This document shows, in pieces, positions 1 to 11,266 of a stretch of DNA of 64,000 nt. The position numbers and the translations under genes were made by a program. The notes beneath the pieces are model-generated. The model saw only the letters and a list, made by a program, of their open reading frames with translations. It had not been told where the DNA came from and ran no database searches. The first letter of the stretch is position 1. Every line of letters starts with the position of its first letter. Location of the stretch: contig CM057234.1 in the NCBI GenBank assembly GCA_029891385.1, positions 18,090,350 through 18,154,349 on the forward strand, in the 5' to 3' direction. Source of the stretch: Erythroxylum novogranatense (lineage: Eukaryota > Streptophyta > Magnoliopsida > Malpighiales > Erythroxylaceae).

Positions 1-2
1 CG

Positions 3-482
3 ATCGATTTCATCGGGGAATTGTCTGAGATACTGGAGAAAAAAGAAACTGAAAATATCAGGCGTAAACTTATGCTGCATTTGAACACTTTCTACGTACT
101 TTATCAATCAGGACTTATGTTAAAGTTTGTTGGAGGATATAGTACGTGGGATTGGAGAGTAGACCCCTCTGCATTTTGGGAACTACCTATCGTATCAATA
201 AAACTTGGTAACTCATAAGCTACATGTCTTTTATTGGCTTAACTTTCATGAGTGTCCTGGAAACCTTGTCAGACCAGGTATTAGCATGCCTCTGTTCTTA
301 AACATTCTGTCATCTCGACTTGGAAACACTATCTTGGCAAAAATGTTCAACAAATTTAAATTGAGGTAGAAACTTGAAAAATGCGAGGAGCAATCGCGTT
401 AGGAGTCCTGTTATACTTATCCATCAATATTGTCAAGATTGTTGAAGGCAAGCAGAAGTTAAAGTTGGAACGGCAAGGATAG
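3..482 (+). CDS. 3' end of an unrecognised gene, probably two exons
   Basis: An open frame runs from the left edge (frame 3) and would stop at 216-218. It encodes a charged segment followed by a Trp/Asp-rich stretch (...GGYSTWDWRVDPSAF...). A good donor (CTTG|gtaact) lies at 207/208. An acceptor after position 402 would join the frame, in phase, to a second exon of 403-482 that encodes a hydrophobic segment (GVLLYLSINIVKIV) and a basic tail, ending at TAG 480-482. Spliced this way the product ends in a single membrane segment. The acceptor has a weak pyrimidine tract, so the splice is inference; the alternative is a stop at 218. I do not recognise the family. The gene would be convergent with the PRA1-family gene on the other strand. 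Confidence 0.35.
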
Positions 483-619
483 ATAACCAGCTCTAAGAAT
501 TATCACAAGCAACAAATACATTACACCATGACAATTAAAAACGGCAAACCACATCCTTGTGATTATCGACCACCAAAATCAGGACCAACTTATTTACCAA
601 AAAAACTCAGGACCAATTT
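483..619. other. short intergenic stretch between convergent 3' ends
   Basis: The stretch is AT-rich with no open frame. It should hold the 3' untranslated regions of the left-edge gene (plus) and the PRA1-family gene (minus). No clear polyadenylation signal stands out. Confidence 0.4.
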
Positions 620-1216
620 CTAGGACTTGGAGAAGGACGGTGAAGCGGCATTTTCCAGACTCCTAGGAACTGCAGATGCTGTGGACGAAACAAACCTTTC
701 TTCGTCGTTTTCAAGGATCAAATCATCGATATTTCTTAGTGCCCCATGAACAAGAGTTATCCCAAAGCCGATGAACAAGGATGTCGTGACGTTATTGGTC
801 ACGTCGGTGAGGACAAGCACTAGGATTGTAGCCAGGGATAACACCATAATGACCATCCTATCGTGGATCAGAGTGCCAAAAACTATCAAGGGATCTTCTC
901 GCAGAAAATATAGAAATAGCCATGCAAGCATCATGACGGTGAAACCGATCAAAGAAGTGGGGTGCCACAGTAAACTAAGGAAAAGAACGAACATCACGAT
1001 AATGACGTAGTTCGCACGGAACAATGTGACGTTGGTTTGGATCCTATCAATGGTGGCCATTGCGGAGGAGGGAAAGGTGATGGATTCAAGTTTGATCATT
1101 TCGTTCCATGGCCTTCTTGTGCCAATGCTTGATGTGATCTTTTCTTGAGCAGTTGATATGAGGGATTGGGTTGACAATGGGGCGTTTTCTCTTGGTATGG
1201 TTCCATATGTTGTCAT
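620..1216 (-). CDS. PRA1F: PRA1 family protein (prenylated Rab acceptor, F-type)
   Basis: A single-exon gene of 198 aa. The open frame extends upstream to 1489, but the ATG at 1216 begins the recognisable protein (MTTYGTIPRENAPL...), and the upstream extension is low-complexity with no family resemblance. The PRA1 domain is visible: a soluble N-terminus of about 75 aa with RRPWNEM, then two hydrophobic hairpins (about residues 78-115 and 122-160) separated by the charged loop REDPLIVFG, then HGALRNIDDLILENDEERF and a Ser-rich tail. The length fits plant PRA1 proteins, which are usually intronless and about 180-220 aa. The family sits in ER/Golgi/endosomal membranes and binds Rab GTPases in vesicle traffic; the F subgroup is my best fit from the N-terminus and tail. 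No break is seen, so the gene is probably functional. Confidence 0.85.
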   Translation of the reverse strand: MTTYGTIPRENAPLSTQSLISTAQEKITSSIGTRRPWNEMIKLESITFPSSAMATIDRIQTNVTLFRANYVIIVMFVLFLSLLWHPTSLIGFTVMMLAWLFLYFLREDPLIVFGTLIHDRMVIMVLSLATILVLVLTDVTNNVTTSLFIGFGITLVHGALRNIDDLILENDEERFVSSTASAVPRSLENAASPSFSKS

Positions 1217-1281
1217 TGTTGTAAGGTGAAGTGCATGGATAAAATGGAAGAAAGGGGAAGGGCAAGAATGTGGAGGCCGTA

Positions 1282-1289
1282 ATATAAAG
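1282..1289 (-). promoter_or_regulatory. possible TATA box of the PRA1-family gene
   Basis: On the minus strand the sequence reads TTTATATT about 66-73 bp upstream of the chosen ATG, which would leave a 5' UTR of about 35-45 nt. Spacing and composition suit a plant TATA box, but this is not proof. Confidence 0.3.
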
Positions 1290-1476
1290 AGAAGAGAATA
1301 GATAAAGCAAGCACTTTTGTTTTGTTTGATTTTGTTTTTTTTTACTATTTTTGCAAGAAGTAGGGATATTGTAATTATGTAATAATAGAAAGAATAGCCA
1401 CATCCTGTTGCACGAGACCCTATTTTAACCACGCAGGATTCAAACACTGGAGTTCCGGTCGCATACATCAATGGTT

Positions 1477-1769
1477 GGCCTTTAGACATACAAGCATATA
1501 TATCATGTTATATAACTAACCATGATATGTTCGATGTTGAAGGAAAAGTCGGTTTCAATCTGAACTGGAATTCTGATTTATGATGGGCATGAGAAGCTCA
1601 AGAATTCTCCTCCTTGGTCAGTATGGCCTTTAGACATCCTAACATATCATGTTATATATAACTAACCACGATATGTTTGATGTTGAAGGAAAAGTCGGTT
1701 TCAATCTGAACTGGAATTCTGACTTATGATGGGCATGAGAAGCTCAACAATTCTCCTCCTTGGTCAGGA
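1477..1769. repeat. tandem duplication (about 148 bp x 2) upstream of PRA1F
   Basis: Copy 1 is 1477-1624 and copy 2 is 1625-1769. Both begin GGCCTTTAGACAT and end near TCCTCCTTGGTCAG, with long identical blocks such as GAAGGAAAAGTCGGTTTC and only scattered substitutions and small indels. The copies abut directly. They lie about 260-550 bp upstream of the PRA1-family start codon, so the duplicated DNA is plausibly promoter-proximal. No terminal inverted repeats or coding capacity are seen. Confidence 0.85.
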
Positions 1770-2690
1770 TAGACTAGTCTTAACTTTGGCATACAAAATA
1801 GTACTAATCTGCAACTTCTACCAATTAGTGACCCAAGTATGACTAATCATTGATTAAACCCCACGTTGTCTTCATGTTTCCTTCGTAACAGGCTATTAGC
1901 TATTGCCAATCAATTTGTTTCTCTTGCTTGCCACCAAATTGAGTACTCTAAAGATGAAGTCCACCAGTGAGCAACCATTCGTAATCTAAAGCAGCCTGCT
2001 CCTGTACCCACGAATGCCTTCCAACAGGGAAAGCGGAAAGATTCTGCTCTCCCACGGGAAAAAATAACCTCAAGAATAGTCCATATACAAGTTAACATTG
2101 TAGAAAGACAATATGTTACTTATAAGACCTTAGTCAATCCTGCCTTTTACGATCATCAGACACTCAACTCCAGGACACGGCAAAACCAATTTTAATTCTG
2201 AAGCATCAATAATTTGTATGCAACTTTCGATAGCCTAAAAATAGTTCAGACCATTTGGCCCAAAAGTAAAAAATGTTTAAACACTAAAACTCTTGGAAAT
2301 CATTTGGTAAAAAAACTCATGCATATCATAAGCAATTGAAAAGTTTAGGATTTAAGAACTCCAAACATTTAGTACATAATTGACATGTTCTTTAAAAAAT
2401 AATTCAAAGAGGCAGTTAGCTACAACTTGAGAGTGAGCTAAAAGTTAAGCAATTACAGAAAAATTGTTTAAGGCAGAAGTCTAAAAAGTAGAAGTTGAGA
2501 AAATAGTAGAAGGCAGTTAATAGGAACATGACCAAGTAGGCTATAAATTCACCGTATCATGAGGACAAAGGACACAAAACACAATACAATATAATCACTC
2601 TCTCTACAGATCAATTAATCTTTTCCAAATGTATTTTTGTATTTTCCAACTTTATTAATTTTTTAAATTAAAAAGAATTCATTAACAGCC
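1770..2690. other. AT-rich intergenic DNA
   Basis: No convincing gene. On the minus strand near 1905-2080 one frame encodes an exon-like stretch (SAFPVGRHSWVQEQAALDY) that ends at an in-frame stop; I do not recognise it. The rest is AT-rich and repetitive-looking. Confidence 0.4.
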
Positions 2691-2699
2691 ATGAAAGGC

Positions 2700-3121
2700 A
2701 TCACAAAGGGACAATATAGTGAGAGTTAAATAAAATAAGATACAACAACATTAGTTGATTTAAGAGAAAAGCTAGAACTAGAGGTTCCACCTTCTTTTGA
2801 TATGAGAACTTAGTTGATCAGTCACTTGATGAGCTACCAAAGTTTCCTTAATCCATCAATGCAAATAGTGAATAAGAGTGTACTTGTCAGTTCTCTTCTA
2901 CTGATGAATTCTTTGATTTCTTTCCTTCTAGATAACATAAACTGCACAATTGAGGCTAAGCCTTAAGTGGATTTTGTAATTTCCTATAGAAAGACCTTTT
3001 GCTTTCGCTCATTCAAAAATCTTGTTTCAATCGGATTCAAAGCAAGGCTGGTTTAGGTTGCGATGAATGCTAGCCCAAATGGAGGGTGTGAATTCACATT
3101 TAAAGAATAAATGGGCTATAG
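2700..3121 (-). pseudogene. remnant of a LINE (zf-RVT end region)
   Basis: Read on the minus strand from the Athila boundary, one frame encodes AHLFFKCEFTPSIWASI, later GNYKIHLRLSLN and then AVYVI*KERNQRIHQ. This is the layout after the zinc-binding reverse-transcriptase segment in plant L1 elements (H-L-F-F-x-C ... A-V-Y-x-I-W-K-E-R-N). Several in-frame stops mark it as dead. It is cut at its upstream end by the Athila-like insertion at 3122; beyond the insertion (15722 onward) I see no clear continuation. Confidence 0.6.
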
Positions 3122-5702
3122 TGATGTAATTATATTTTATCTGTTTTTAGAACCTTATATTTAGCATCTTGCGTGTGTTTTATGGATATCTATGGCCTTT
3201 TTCATCATGTTTTATAATTATTAGAGCTTTAGACATATAAAATACAACAAGTCCTTAATAGGTTGAAATTAACACTGCTTTTCAATTTCTGGCAGATTTG
3301 ACCTGTGGATCTTTGAAAATTTGTATCTCGGGATTGGTTTATTAGAAAATTCTAAGATTTGGCAGGCATAATCTTGACTCATTGAAGAATGTTTCCACCA
3401 AGTTTAGAATTTTTAGAGTTGTCAGTTGAGAGCAAATTGAATTATCATGCAACAAGCTAGCTATAGACGGACGCAGGTGGAGAATAAGGTTTTAAGTGGG
3501 AGTTGCATTTTAATTGTCACATCCAATGCATAAAGCTAAGGAGAGGCATGTTGCATTTCACGTTGCAAGCATAAGAGCCACAAGCACAGTGAGAGGAGAC
3601 ACATGGAACGTTACTGACGCAACAAATGAAAAGCTAGAGGGTTTGAGTGGTGACAAATAAAATTGTCACATCATCATCAACAGTCGACAGGCAATATACG
3701 TGAGCAAAATTATCAAAGGAGGGACGCGTATAGAAGTTAAAACGGACAGCAATGAAGAGGAGACATGAGACTTAAAATCAGCTGAAGGGTTTAACTAATT
3801 GAAAAAGGACGGAGACAAAGCAGCATAATAGGAGCACTCAAGTTGTTCCAACAGCAAACAACCAAAGCAAAAACGCAGCACATGAGGAGCTCCCATGCGT
3901 GGACAACAAGAACCACCCTCCTCCAACCCCACTTGCCATTCCTCCACTTATAAGCACCAAGACCCACCTATTGGAGTACTGCAGAAACATGAGCTTAAGG
4001 AGACCACCAGCAGAGGAAACAAATAAGTGGAGATAACGTTGACAGCAAAGGATGGAGCACCTTAACGACGCAACTGGCTAGAGAAAAGATAGGAAACACC
4101 CAAGTAGACACCACCAACAGGAGACGTGAACAGCTGTGAGTTACCATAAAAATAGAGTGCTATGCATTATAAGGAGGGAGGTGCATTACATAGGGGTGAG
4201 TTTCGTGAAGAGAGGAGTTTGGAGAGATTTATTTGATCTCCAAAAGAAGGAACAAGGAAGGAGGCGTCATTTTGGGATAGCTGAACACGCAGAGAGCAGC
4301 AAGGTTTAAAACGTGATGGAGACCTTTATTCGTCACATCACTGCACAGTAGACGGCCAGGCAATAGCAGGGACGCAGGCGTTTTATGCAAAACGCACAAG
4401 CAAACCAACAGAGGTGTGCGGTGTGTGAACTACAAGGGCAGAGGGATTTAATTGAGTTGCATCTTAATTGTCCCATCAATAAGCACAGTAGCGTCCGGGA
4501 GAAACAGAGAGGAGCAAGCAAGGTTTATTTTGATGGAGACCCTTATTTGTCCCATCAAGCTACAGTAGACACAAAAAGCCACAACAAAAACAAGCAAGCT
4601 GAGAGGGGCGCAGGTGTACATGGAGGAGCTGCGTTGGGCGTGAGTCACAGCAGGAGGGTGATGGCTTGAAGCTGGGTGGCGTGGTCTTCTGTGGAGACTT
4701 GGAGGGAGGCTAGCTGATGCAGACTCCACGCTGGAACAGCTGAGTGGTGCGGCGCAGGAACAAAACATTAGAGGAGCAAGAGTGACAACAACAACAGCAG
4801 TTTTGGAAAAGAGAACTTGAATTAGAATTTCACAGAAGGTTTATTTTTAATTTTAATTTGTCAATTTCAGTTTATTAGTTAGAGACTAGCATTATGTGTG
4901 GCTAATTTTTAATATAGACAAGGTACTTTACATTTGATGCATGTAGTTCGTTAGACTCCTATGGTTTAATTGTTTTCGTTTATTTCTTATGTTTATTTAA
5001 TCTCTGCGCTTAATCAATTTATTATTGTTGAGTTTGTTAATTAATGAGGCTAGTTAATTAATTGACTTGATGATAAATTGCCGAATAGATTAGTTAATCC
5101 GTGATTGCTGTCTATCAAAGTGACGAATTAATTTCAATTAAGAAATTAATGAGATTAAATAATTTGGTCTAAATAGATTGCGGCTTTTCCGATTCTGTTG
5201 ACTAAGACAAAGATCCATTAGAGCCTACCGCTGTCATAGATTATATTCTGCGGAGCTTTACTCGGGAATAGTCTAATTGGTTAGGGTAATAATCTGCGGA
5301 GCTTTACTCAGGGTTATCGAATAATTATGAATGGATTGGTAGATTTGTGTTGTTCACGGTCTACTATAACTTTGTCCATAGGGATGAACGAAATTTATAT
5401 TTTTGAGTCTATGATCGAATTACGGTATCAAACGGGAGAGTACCTTGGCTAGGCTTTTATTCATATTATTTTCAATCTTATTTTTAATTTCTTCCTGCGT
5501 GATTTCGTGTTTTAAAATTAATCATTCCCAAATCAATTATTTTCATTATTTTTATTTTCATCAGTTTTATTTTTATTTTTTTATTATTTCACACAAATAA
5601 ACAATTATTACATCGGTCTCTGTGGTTCGACCATATTCACCACTTTACTCGCTTAAGTGTTCTAGAGTAGGAATTTATTTTTGTTGGTTTGACACGTCAT
5701 CA
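3122..5702 (+). repeat. 5' LTR of the Athila-like element
   Basis: 2581 bp, bounded by TGATG and CATCA. It matches 13172-15716 throughout. Relative to the 3' LTR it carries an extra AT/T-rich stretch of about 36 bp near 5560-5605. Other differences are mostly single-base transitions. Open frames inside (for example around 4385-4669) occur in both LTR copies but resemble no protein and are not called as genes. Internally a unit of about 220 bp is degenerately repeated (blocks near 4311 and 4530, both containing TGATGGAGACC...TTATT). Confidence 0.95.
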
Positions 5703-5703
5703 A

Positions 5704-5723
5704 ATTTTGGCGTCGTTGCCGGG
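5704..5723 (+). other. primer-binding site of the Athila-like element
   Basis: Directly after the 5' LTR lies ATTTTGGCGTCGTTGCCGGG, the form expected for this lineage (TGGCGCCGTTGCCGGG with one change). From memory this matches the 3' end of plant tRNA-Asp; the tRNA identity is not checked here. Confidence 0.7.
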
Positions 5724-5977
5724 AACCGGTGTTCAAATTTTTGTTTATTTGTGTTGCTAATCATTTTTTTCTTCTTTTTAGTGTTTGCATGCGGCATTGT
5801 GTTTTTGCAGGTGATTTATTGTTTGATCCGGAGATAGAGAAGACTGCAAAACAACTCAGGAAAGCTACAAAATTGCGTAAGAGACAAGCTTCTACATCTG
5901 CGCAAGTCTTGCCTGACCAAACCGAGAATTTGCCTACCTTTGAGACTGAGTTATTGGAAGATTTTGAAGAAGCAACG

Positions 5978-7133
5978 ATGGCAGATCAGCAACCTATTCC
6001 ACCTGCACAACTAGCCAGAAATTGAGCTCCTGCAACTTTGAGGGATATGCTTGCACCACCAGTAGAGGATCAACCTCCATGTATACAGTATCGGGCTGCA
6101 GATGATGGGTTCGAGTTGAAGGCTGGGTTGATTCAAGCCTTGTCAAAATTTCATGGGTTACCTTCTGACGACCCGAACAGACATCTCAAGGACTTTCATG
6201 TGGTATGTTCTGGATTCAAACCGAGAGGCATAACTGAGGATCAGTTGAAGCTGCGTGCTTTCCCTTTTTCTCTAGAGGGCGCAGCTAGAAACTGATTGTA
6301 CTATCTTCCGCCTGGGACAGTGGATACATGACCTGATATGGAGAGGTTATTTTTAGAAAAATACTTCCCAGCGTCCAGAGCAGCTAGTTTGCGCAGAGAG
6401 ATTTGTGGCATCAAACAAAGAGATACAGAAAACATGTATGAATATTATGAGAGATTCAAGAGGCTTTGCGCAAGTTGTCCTCAGCATGGAATTACAGAGC
6501 AGCTCCTTATTCAGTACTTCTATGATGGGATGTTACTAAACGATAGGAAGATTCTTGATGCTGCTAGTGGGGGAGCCATAGTGAACAAGACACCTCAGGA
6601 GGCCAGAAACTTAATTGCAGCAATGGCTGCAAATCTTCAGCAGTTCAGGTATCGTTCAGACACTCACACTCGAGGTGTCCATGAGGTAAGTAATTCTAAA
6701 CTCGAAAGTAGACTTGACAAGATTACTGAATTGTTGGAAAAGACAAGTTATTAATTCTTCCAATGCCAATAATGTCAATGTAAATGCTGTAACCAAGGGA
6801 CCACAAGTCCCTATTTGTCACATTTGTGGATTTCAGGGTCATTTTACTGATGCTTGTCCGACTCTGCAAGATGATACTGTGGAAGCTGAAGTTAAGGCGC
6901 TCAATGATAATTATCAGCCTCAAAGGAAATATGATCCCTATTCAAATACTTACAACCCAGGATGGAGGGATCATCCCAATTTGAGATATGGTAATGGGCA
7001 GCAAGGTCAAAGTAGTCAAACGTCAACCTCTCAACCACAAAGAAGAATAACAAAGAATAATATCCGAGGCCTAATTACTACTAATCGAATTTTTACCTTG
7101 GAAGATCTCATGTCACAGTTGACTACGGCCTAA
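5978..7133 (+). pseudogene. gag of the Athila-like element, broken
   Basis: The frame starts at ATG 5978. The retrotransposon gag domain spans roughly 6040-6750 (motifs LIQALSKFHGLPSDDP, LFLEKYFPASRAASLRREI, YEYYERFKRLCASCPQHGI), followed by the zinc knuckle C-x2-C-x4-H-x4-C near 6814-6860 (CHICGFQGHFTDAC). Stops at 6023, 6293 and in the stretch before 6338 lie where family members usually have coding residues, and at least one fits a TGG-to-TGA change. A frameshift near 6745 moves the zinc-knuckle part into another frame. Gag would form the particle; this copy cannot. Confidence 0.85.
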
Positions 7134-8774
7134 TTGACGACCAATACACAATTACAAAGTTTGGTTCAGTTTCAGACTGATTCAGCACAATTCTAGGCTC
7201 AGACTAGTAAAAATCTTCAAGAGCTGAGGGAGCAAATTAGTCAACTAGCCGCTGCACAAAATCAAGGAAAATTGCCTTCTCACCATCGTCAATCGAGGCG
7301 TAATATCGATGCCATTACCTTGCGTAGCGGAAAAGAAATCGAAAGTGCTGGAAGATCGCAGAAACTTCAACATGACCATGTTGAAACTATTAAGCCAGAA
7401 AAAGAGGCAGAAATTGAGGAAATCGTGACAGCTAATCCAGAAAGACCACCATTCCCACACAGGTTGGCTAAGAAGAAGAAATTGCAGAATGAAGAGGAGA
7501 TCTTAAAGATTTTTAAGAAAGTGAAGATCAATATCCCCCTTCTCACATTGCTTAGACAAACACCAAGGTACTGCAAATTTCTGAAGGACTTGGTTACTAG
7601 CATGACCAAGATGAGAGGCAATTAGCGTGTGGTGATGAGTGAGAACGTCTCAGCAGTGTTGCAGGGCAAGTTACCGATAAAGGAGAAGGACCCAGGTATG
7701 TTTACCATTCCTTGCAAAATTGGCAATGTTGGTATAGAACAGGCTATGCTAGATTTAGGGGCTTCTATAAATCTTATGCCATTGTCCATTTATACTACAT
7801 TGAATGCTGGTCCATTGAAGCAAGATGGTGTGATTTTAACACTGGCTTATCGCACCACTAGGTACCCCGAAGGATTGTTAGAGGATCTTTTAGTGCAGGT
7901 GGATGATTTGGTATTTCCTGCAGATTTTTATGTGATGAGAATGGAGGATGAGGAGTCACCTGCGTCTAGAATGATGTTATTAGGACGCCCATTTTTGAGC
8001 ACTTCTAGGACAAAAATTGATGTTCACGAGGGGACATTAACTATGAAGTTTGATGGTGCCAAAGTTACATTCAATATTAATAACATCATTAAGCATCCTG
8101 TTGATTATTGTACAGCTTTTACTGTTGATTGTATTAACCCCTTAACTGAGAAAGTTCTCGAGTTATGTGTTGATGATTTTTTGCAGGCTGCGATAACTGA
8201 TAACATTACTCATGCGAAGCTATCAGAGATCGAGACTGAATGGGTAGTTCCGCAAGGTATGGTCCATGCAGTCCAGGATTTGCAGGCATTACAGGTTGCA
8301 TATGACATGTTACAGCAACCACTGAAGATTGACGGTAATAAATTACTCACATCCATTCTTCAACCGCCAACATTGGAGCTTAAGGCATTATCATCGCACC
8401 TCAAGTATGTCTTCTTGGGGGAGGCCGAAACATTACCTGTGATTGTTTCCAATCAGTTGAGCGATCTGGAGGAGGAGAGGCTTATCCGTGTACTCAGGGA
8501 GAATAAAGAAGCTATTGGATGGTCGATTGCAGACATCAAGGGAATCAACCCTACTATTTGCATGCATCGAATCCTGTTGGAGGATGATTGCAAACCCAGC
8601 AGGCAACCTCAGCGTCAATTGAATCCACCAATGATGGAGGTTGTAAAAAAGGAGATACTAAAATTATTGGCTGCGGACGTGATCTATGCTATTTCAGATA
8701 GCAAGTGGGTAAGTCCAACACAGGTAATTCCTAAAAAACGGCATTATGTTGTTGAGAATGAAAAGGTGAATTAG
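7134..8774 (+). pseudogene. protease region of the Athila-like element, broken
   Basis: A linker with one or more in-frame stops (around 7133 and 7194) leads to the lineage-diagnostic motif AITLRSGKE at about 7314. A further stop at 7623 precedes the long open stretch 7629-8774. The retropepsin active site reads D-L-G-A-S (LDLGASINLMP, about 7750-7785), a lineage variant of D-[ST]-G-A. The stretch continues into the N-terminal part of reverse transcriptase (SDSKWVSPTQVIPKK) before a stop at 8774. The role in a live element would be polyprotein maturation. Confidence 0.85.
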
Positions 8775-9950
8775 TACCCACTAGAGTTCAAAGCGGGTGG
8801 AGTGTGTATTGATTTTAGAAAGTTAAATCTCGCCACCGTAAAGATCATTTTCCTTACCGCTTATTGATCAGATGCTTGAGAGACTTGCAGGTCGTTCTCA
8901 TTATTGTTATTTAGACGGTTATTTAGGCTTTCACCAGATTCATGTAGCGCCTGAAGATCAGGAAAAGATGGCGTTTATTTGTCCGTTTGGCACTTTCGAC
9001 TACAAACGCATGCCATTTGGTCTTTCTGGCGCCCAATGACATTTCGTAGATGTATGGTAAGTATCTTTTCTGACTATGTAGAGAAAATTATTGAAGTCTT
9101 CATGGATGACTTTACTGTGTATGGAGATTCCTTTACATCTTGTTTAGAAAATTTGAGGAAAGTGTTAAAAAGATGCATCGAAAAAAATCTTGTGCTTAAT
9201 TATGAAAAGTGTCATTTCATGGTTAATCAAGGCATCATATTAGGACATATAGTTTCGGCTAGGGGCATTGAAGTCGATAAATCAAAAATTGATGTGATTA
9301 GCTCGCTGCCTTACCCCGCAAATGTGCAGGAAGTACGCTCCTTTCTTGGTCATGCAGGTTTTTACAGGCGATTTATCAAAGATTTTTCGAAGATAGCTCA
9401 TCCTATGAGCAACCTTCTACAGAAAGATGTGTCGTTTGAATTCAATGAAGACTGCAAAAAGGAGTTTGATATTTTGAAGGAAAAGCTGGTTACCGCACCT
9501 ATCATCAAACCACCGGATTGGAACCTCCCTTTCGAGCTCATGTGCGATGCCAAGAATTCTGTTGTAGGAGCGCTTCAAGGGAGAGTAGCCGTGACCCTCA
9601 TGTGATCTATTATGCATCAAAGACGTTGGATAGTGCTCAACAAAACTATTCAACCACGGAGAAGGAGATGTTTCTTGTGGTCTTCGTGATTAGAGAAATT
9701 CGATCATTCTTGCTTGGTACGAAGGTGATAGTGTATTCGCACCACGCCGCTGCTCTTCGGTAACTAATGAGCAAAAAGGATGCGAAGCCAAGACTTATCC
9801 GATGGGTTCTTTTGCTACAAGAATTTGACATTGAGGTCCGAGATAAAAGAGGAGCAGAAAACTTGGTCACAGATCACCTGAGTAGGCTGCAACACACTTA
9901 CCGAGATGATCCGGTCAGCATCGAGGAGTTTCGATGAGCAGCTTATTCGC
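8775..9950 (+). pseudogene. reverse transcriptase and RNase H of the Athila-like element, broken
   Basis: Reverse-transcriptase motifs are readable across shifted frames: CIDFRKLN near 8810, PLIDQMLERLAG, FHQIHVAPEDQEKMAF, FGTFDYKRMPFGL, and the catalytic box as FMDDFTVYGDSF at about 9100. At least two frameshifts (near 8835 and 9040) and one near 9575 separate these pieces. RNase H follows: DPHVIYYASKTLDSAQQNYS near 9590-9655, LLGTKVIVYSHHA near 9712-9750 (the usual Asp of the T-D-H motif is replaced) and LVTDHLSRL near 9865. Confidence 0.85.
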
Positions 9951-11266
9951 AGTGACTTCAACATGGCCATGTCGAAACCCATAGTACGCAGATTTGGTCA
10001 ATTTTATCACCCAAAATGGATACCCAGCTGGTATCACATCTGCCCAGCGCCATAAATTGAAGAATGATGTCAGGTATTATATTTGGGATGATCCATATTT
10101 ATGGAAAATGTGTTCTGATCAGATTGTGCGAAGGTGCGTACCTGAATCTGAAATTTCTTTCATATTGCAATTTTGTCATACATCTGCTTGTGGTGGCCAT
10201 TTCGGTCCCAATAGGACAGCTAGGAAAGTGCTTGAATCTGGTTTTTACTGGCCTGACATTTTTCGAGATTTTTATGCATTTTGTAAAGCATGTGACAGGT
10301 GCCAAATGATTGGCAACATAAGCCGAAGAAATGAAATGCCTCAGACCCCGGTCATTGTTTGTGAAATATTTGATGTGTGGGGTATTGATTTCATGGGCCC
10401 TTTTCCATCATCATTTGGTTTCTAATATATTTTATTAGCTGTCGATTATGTTTCGAAATAGGTAGAGGCAAAAGTTACTCGAACTAATGGTTCTAAGGTT
10501 GTTGTCGATTTTGTAAAGGCTAATATCTTTGTCAGGTTCGGCACTCCAAAAGCAATCATTAGTGATCGCAGGACTCATTTCTGCAACAGAGTGTTTGCTG
10601 CATTGCTGAAGAAATATGGAGTTGTGCACAGGACCTCCACGGCCTACCATCCTCAAACCAATGGGTTGGCAGAATTGTCCAATCGAGAGGTAAAGAGTAT
10701 TTTGGAGAAAACTGTGAATTTTAGCAGGAAAGACTGGAGCTGCCGATTGGACGAAGCTCTTTGGGCCTACCGCACTGCCTACAAAACACCATTAAATATG
10801 TCTCCTTACATACTTGTTTATGGCAAGGCCTGTCATCTGCCAGTGGAAGTTGAGCATCGAGCGTTTTGGGCTGTGAAGCAATGCAACATGAATTTTGATG
10901 CTGCAGGGCAACAAAGGAAGTTACAGATTTAGGAATTGGAAGAACTACGAAACCATGCTTTTGACAACTCTGTTACATATAAGGCCAAAACTAAAGCTTT
11001 TCACGACAAGCCGCTTGTCGAAAAGAAGTTTAAAGTTGGACAGAAAGTACTTTTATTTAATTCGACTTTGAAACTTTTTGCAGGAAAATTGCGATCCAAG
11101 TGGATTGGACCTTTTGTAGTCACAAAGATTTGTCCTTACAGTGTTGTGGATATTCAAAGCATGGAAACAGGTCAAGGTGAACGACCATCGTTTGAAGCCA
11201 TTTTATGAAGGATTTCAACCTCATTCCGTCGAAGTTAATTGTTTGCATGAACCTTCCTATATCTGA
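9951..11266 (+). pseudogene. integrase of the Athila-like element, broken
   Basis: The zinc-binding H-H-C-C module is present (CHTSACGGHFGP ... CKACDRC, about 10170-10305). The catalytic core follows with the first Asp in VWGIDFMGPF (about 10375), the second in [10 protein letters not shown] (about 10553) and the Glu in [11 protein letters not shown] (about 10680). Stops occur at 10423, near 10459 (a Trp position, TGG to TAG) and at 10930. A C-terminal segment (VGQKVLLFNSTLKLFAGKLRSKWIGPF) follows, then a frameshift near 11165 and an end at about 11266. Confidence 0.85.

Noticed and set aside
771..1403. Open frames at 771-1010 (plus) and 1086-1403 (minus) over the PRA1-family gene
   Set aside because: They are shadows of the real minus-strand reading frame and its upstream region.
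4333..4768. Overlapping open frames on both strands in the Athila 5' LTR (also at 14384-14821)
   Set aside because: They are repeated in both LTRs, have no motif, and sit in a CAG/AGC-rich stretch where stops are rare by composition.
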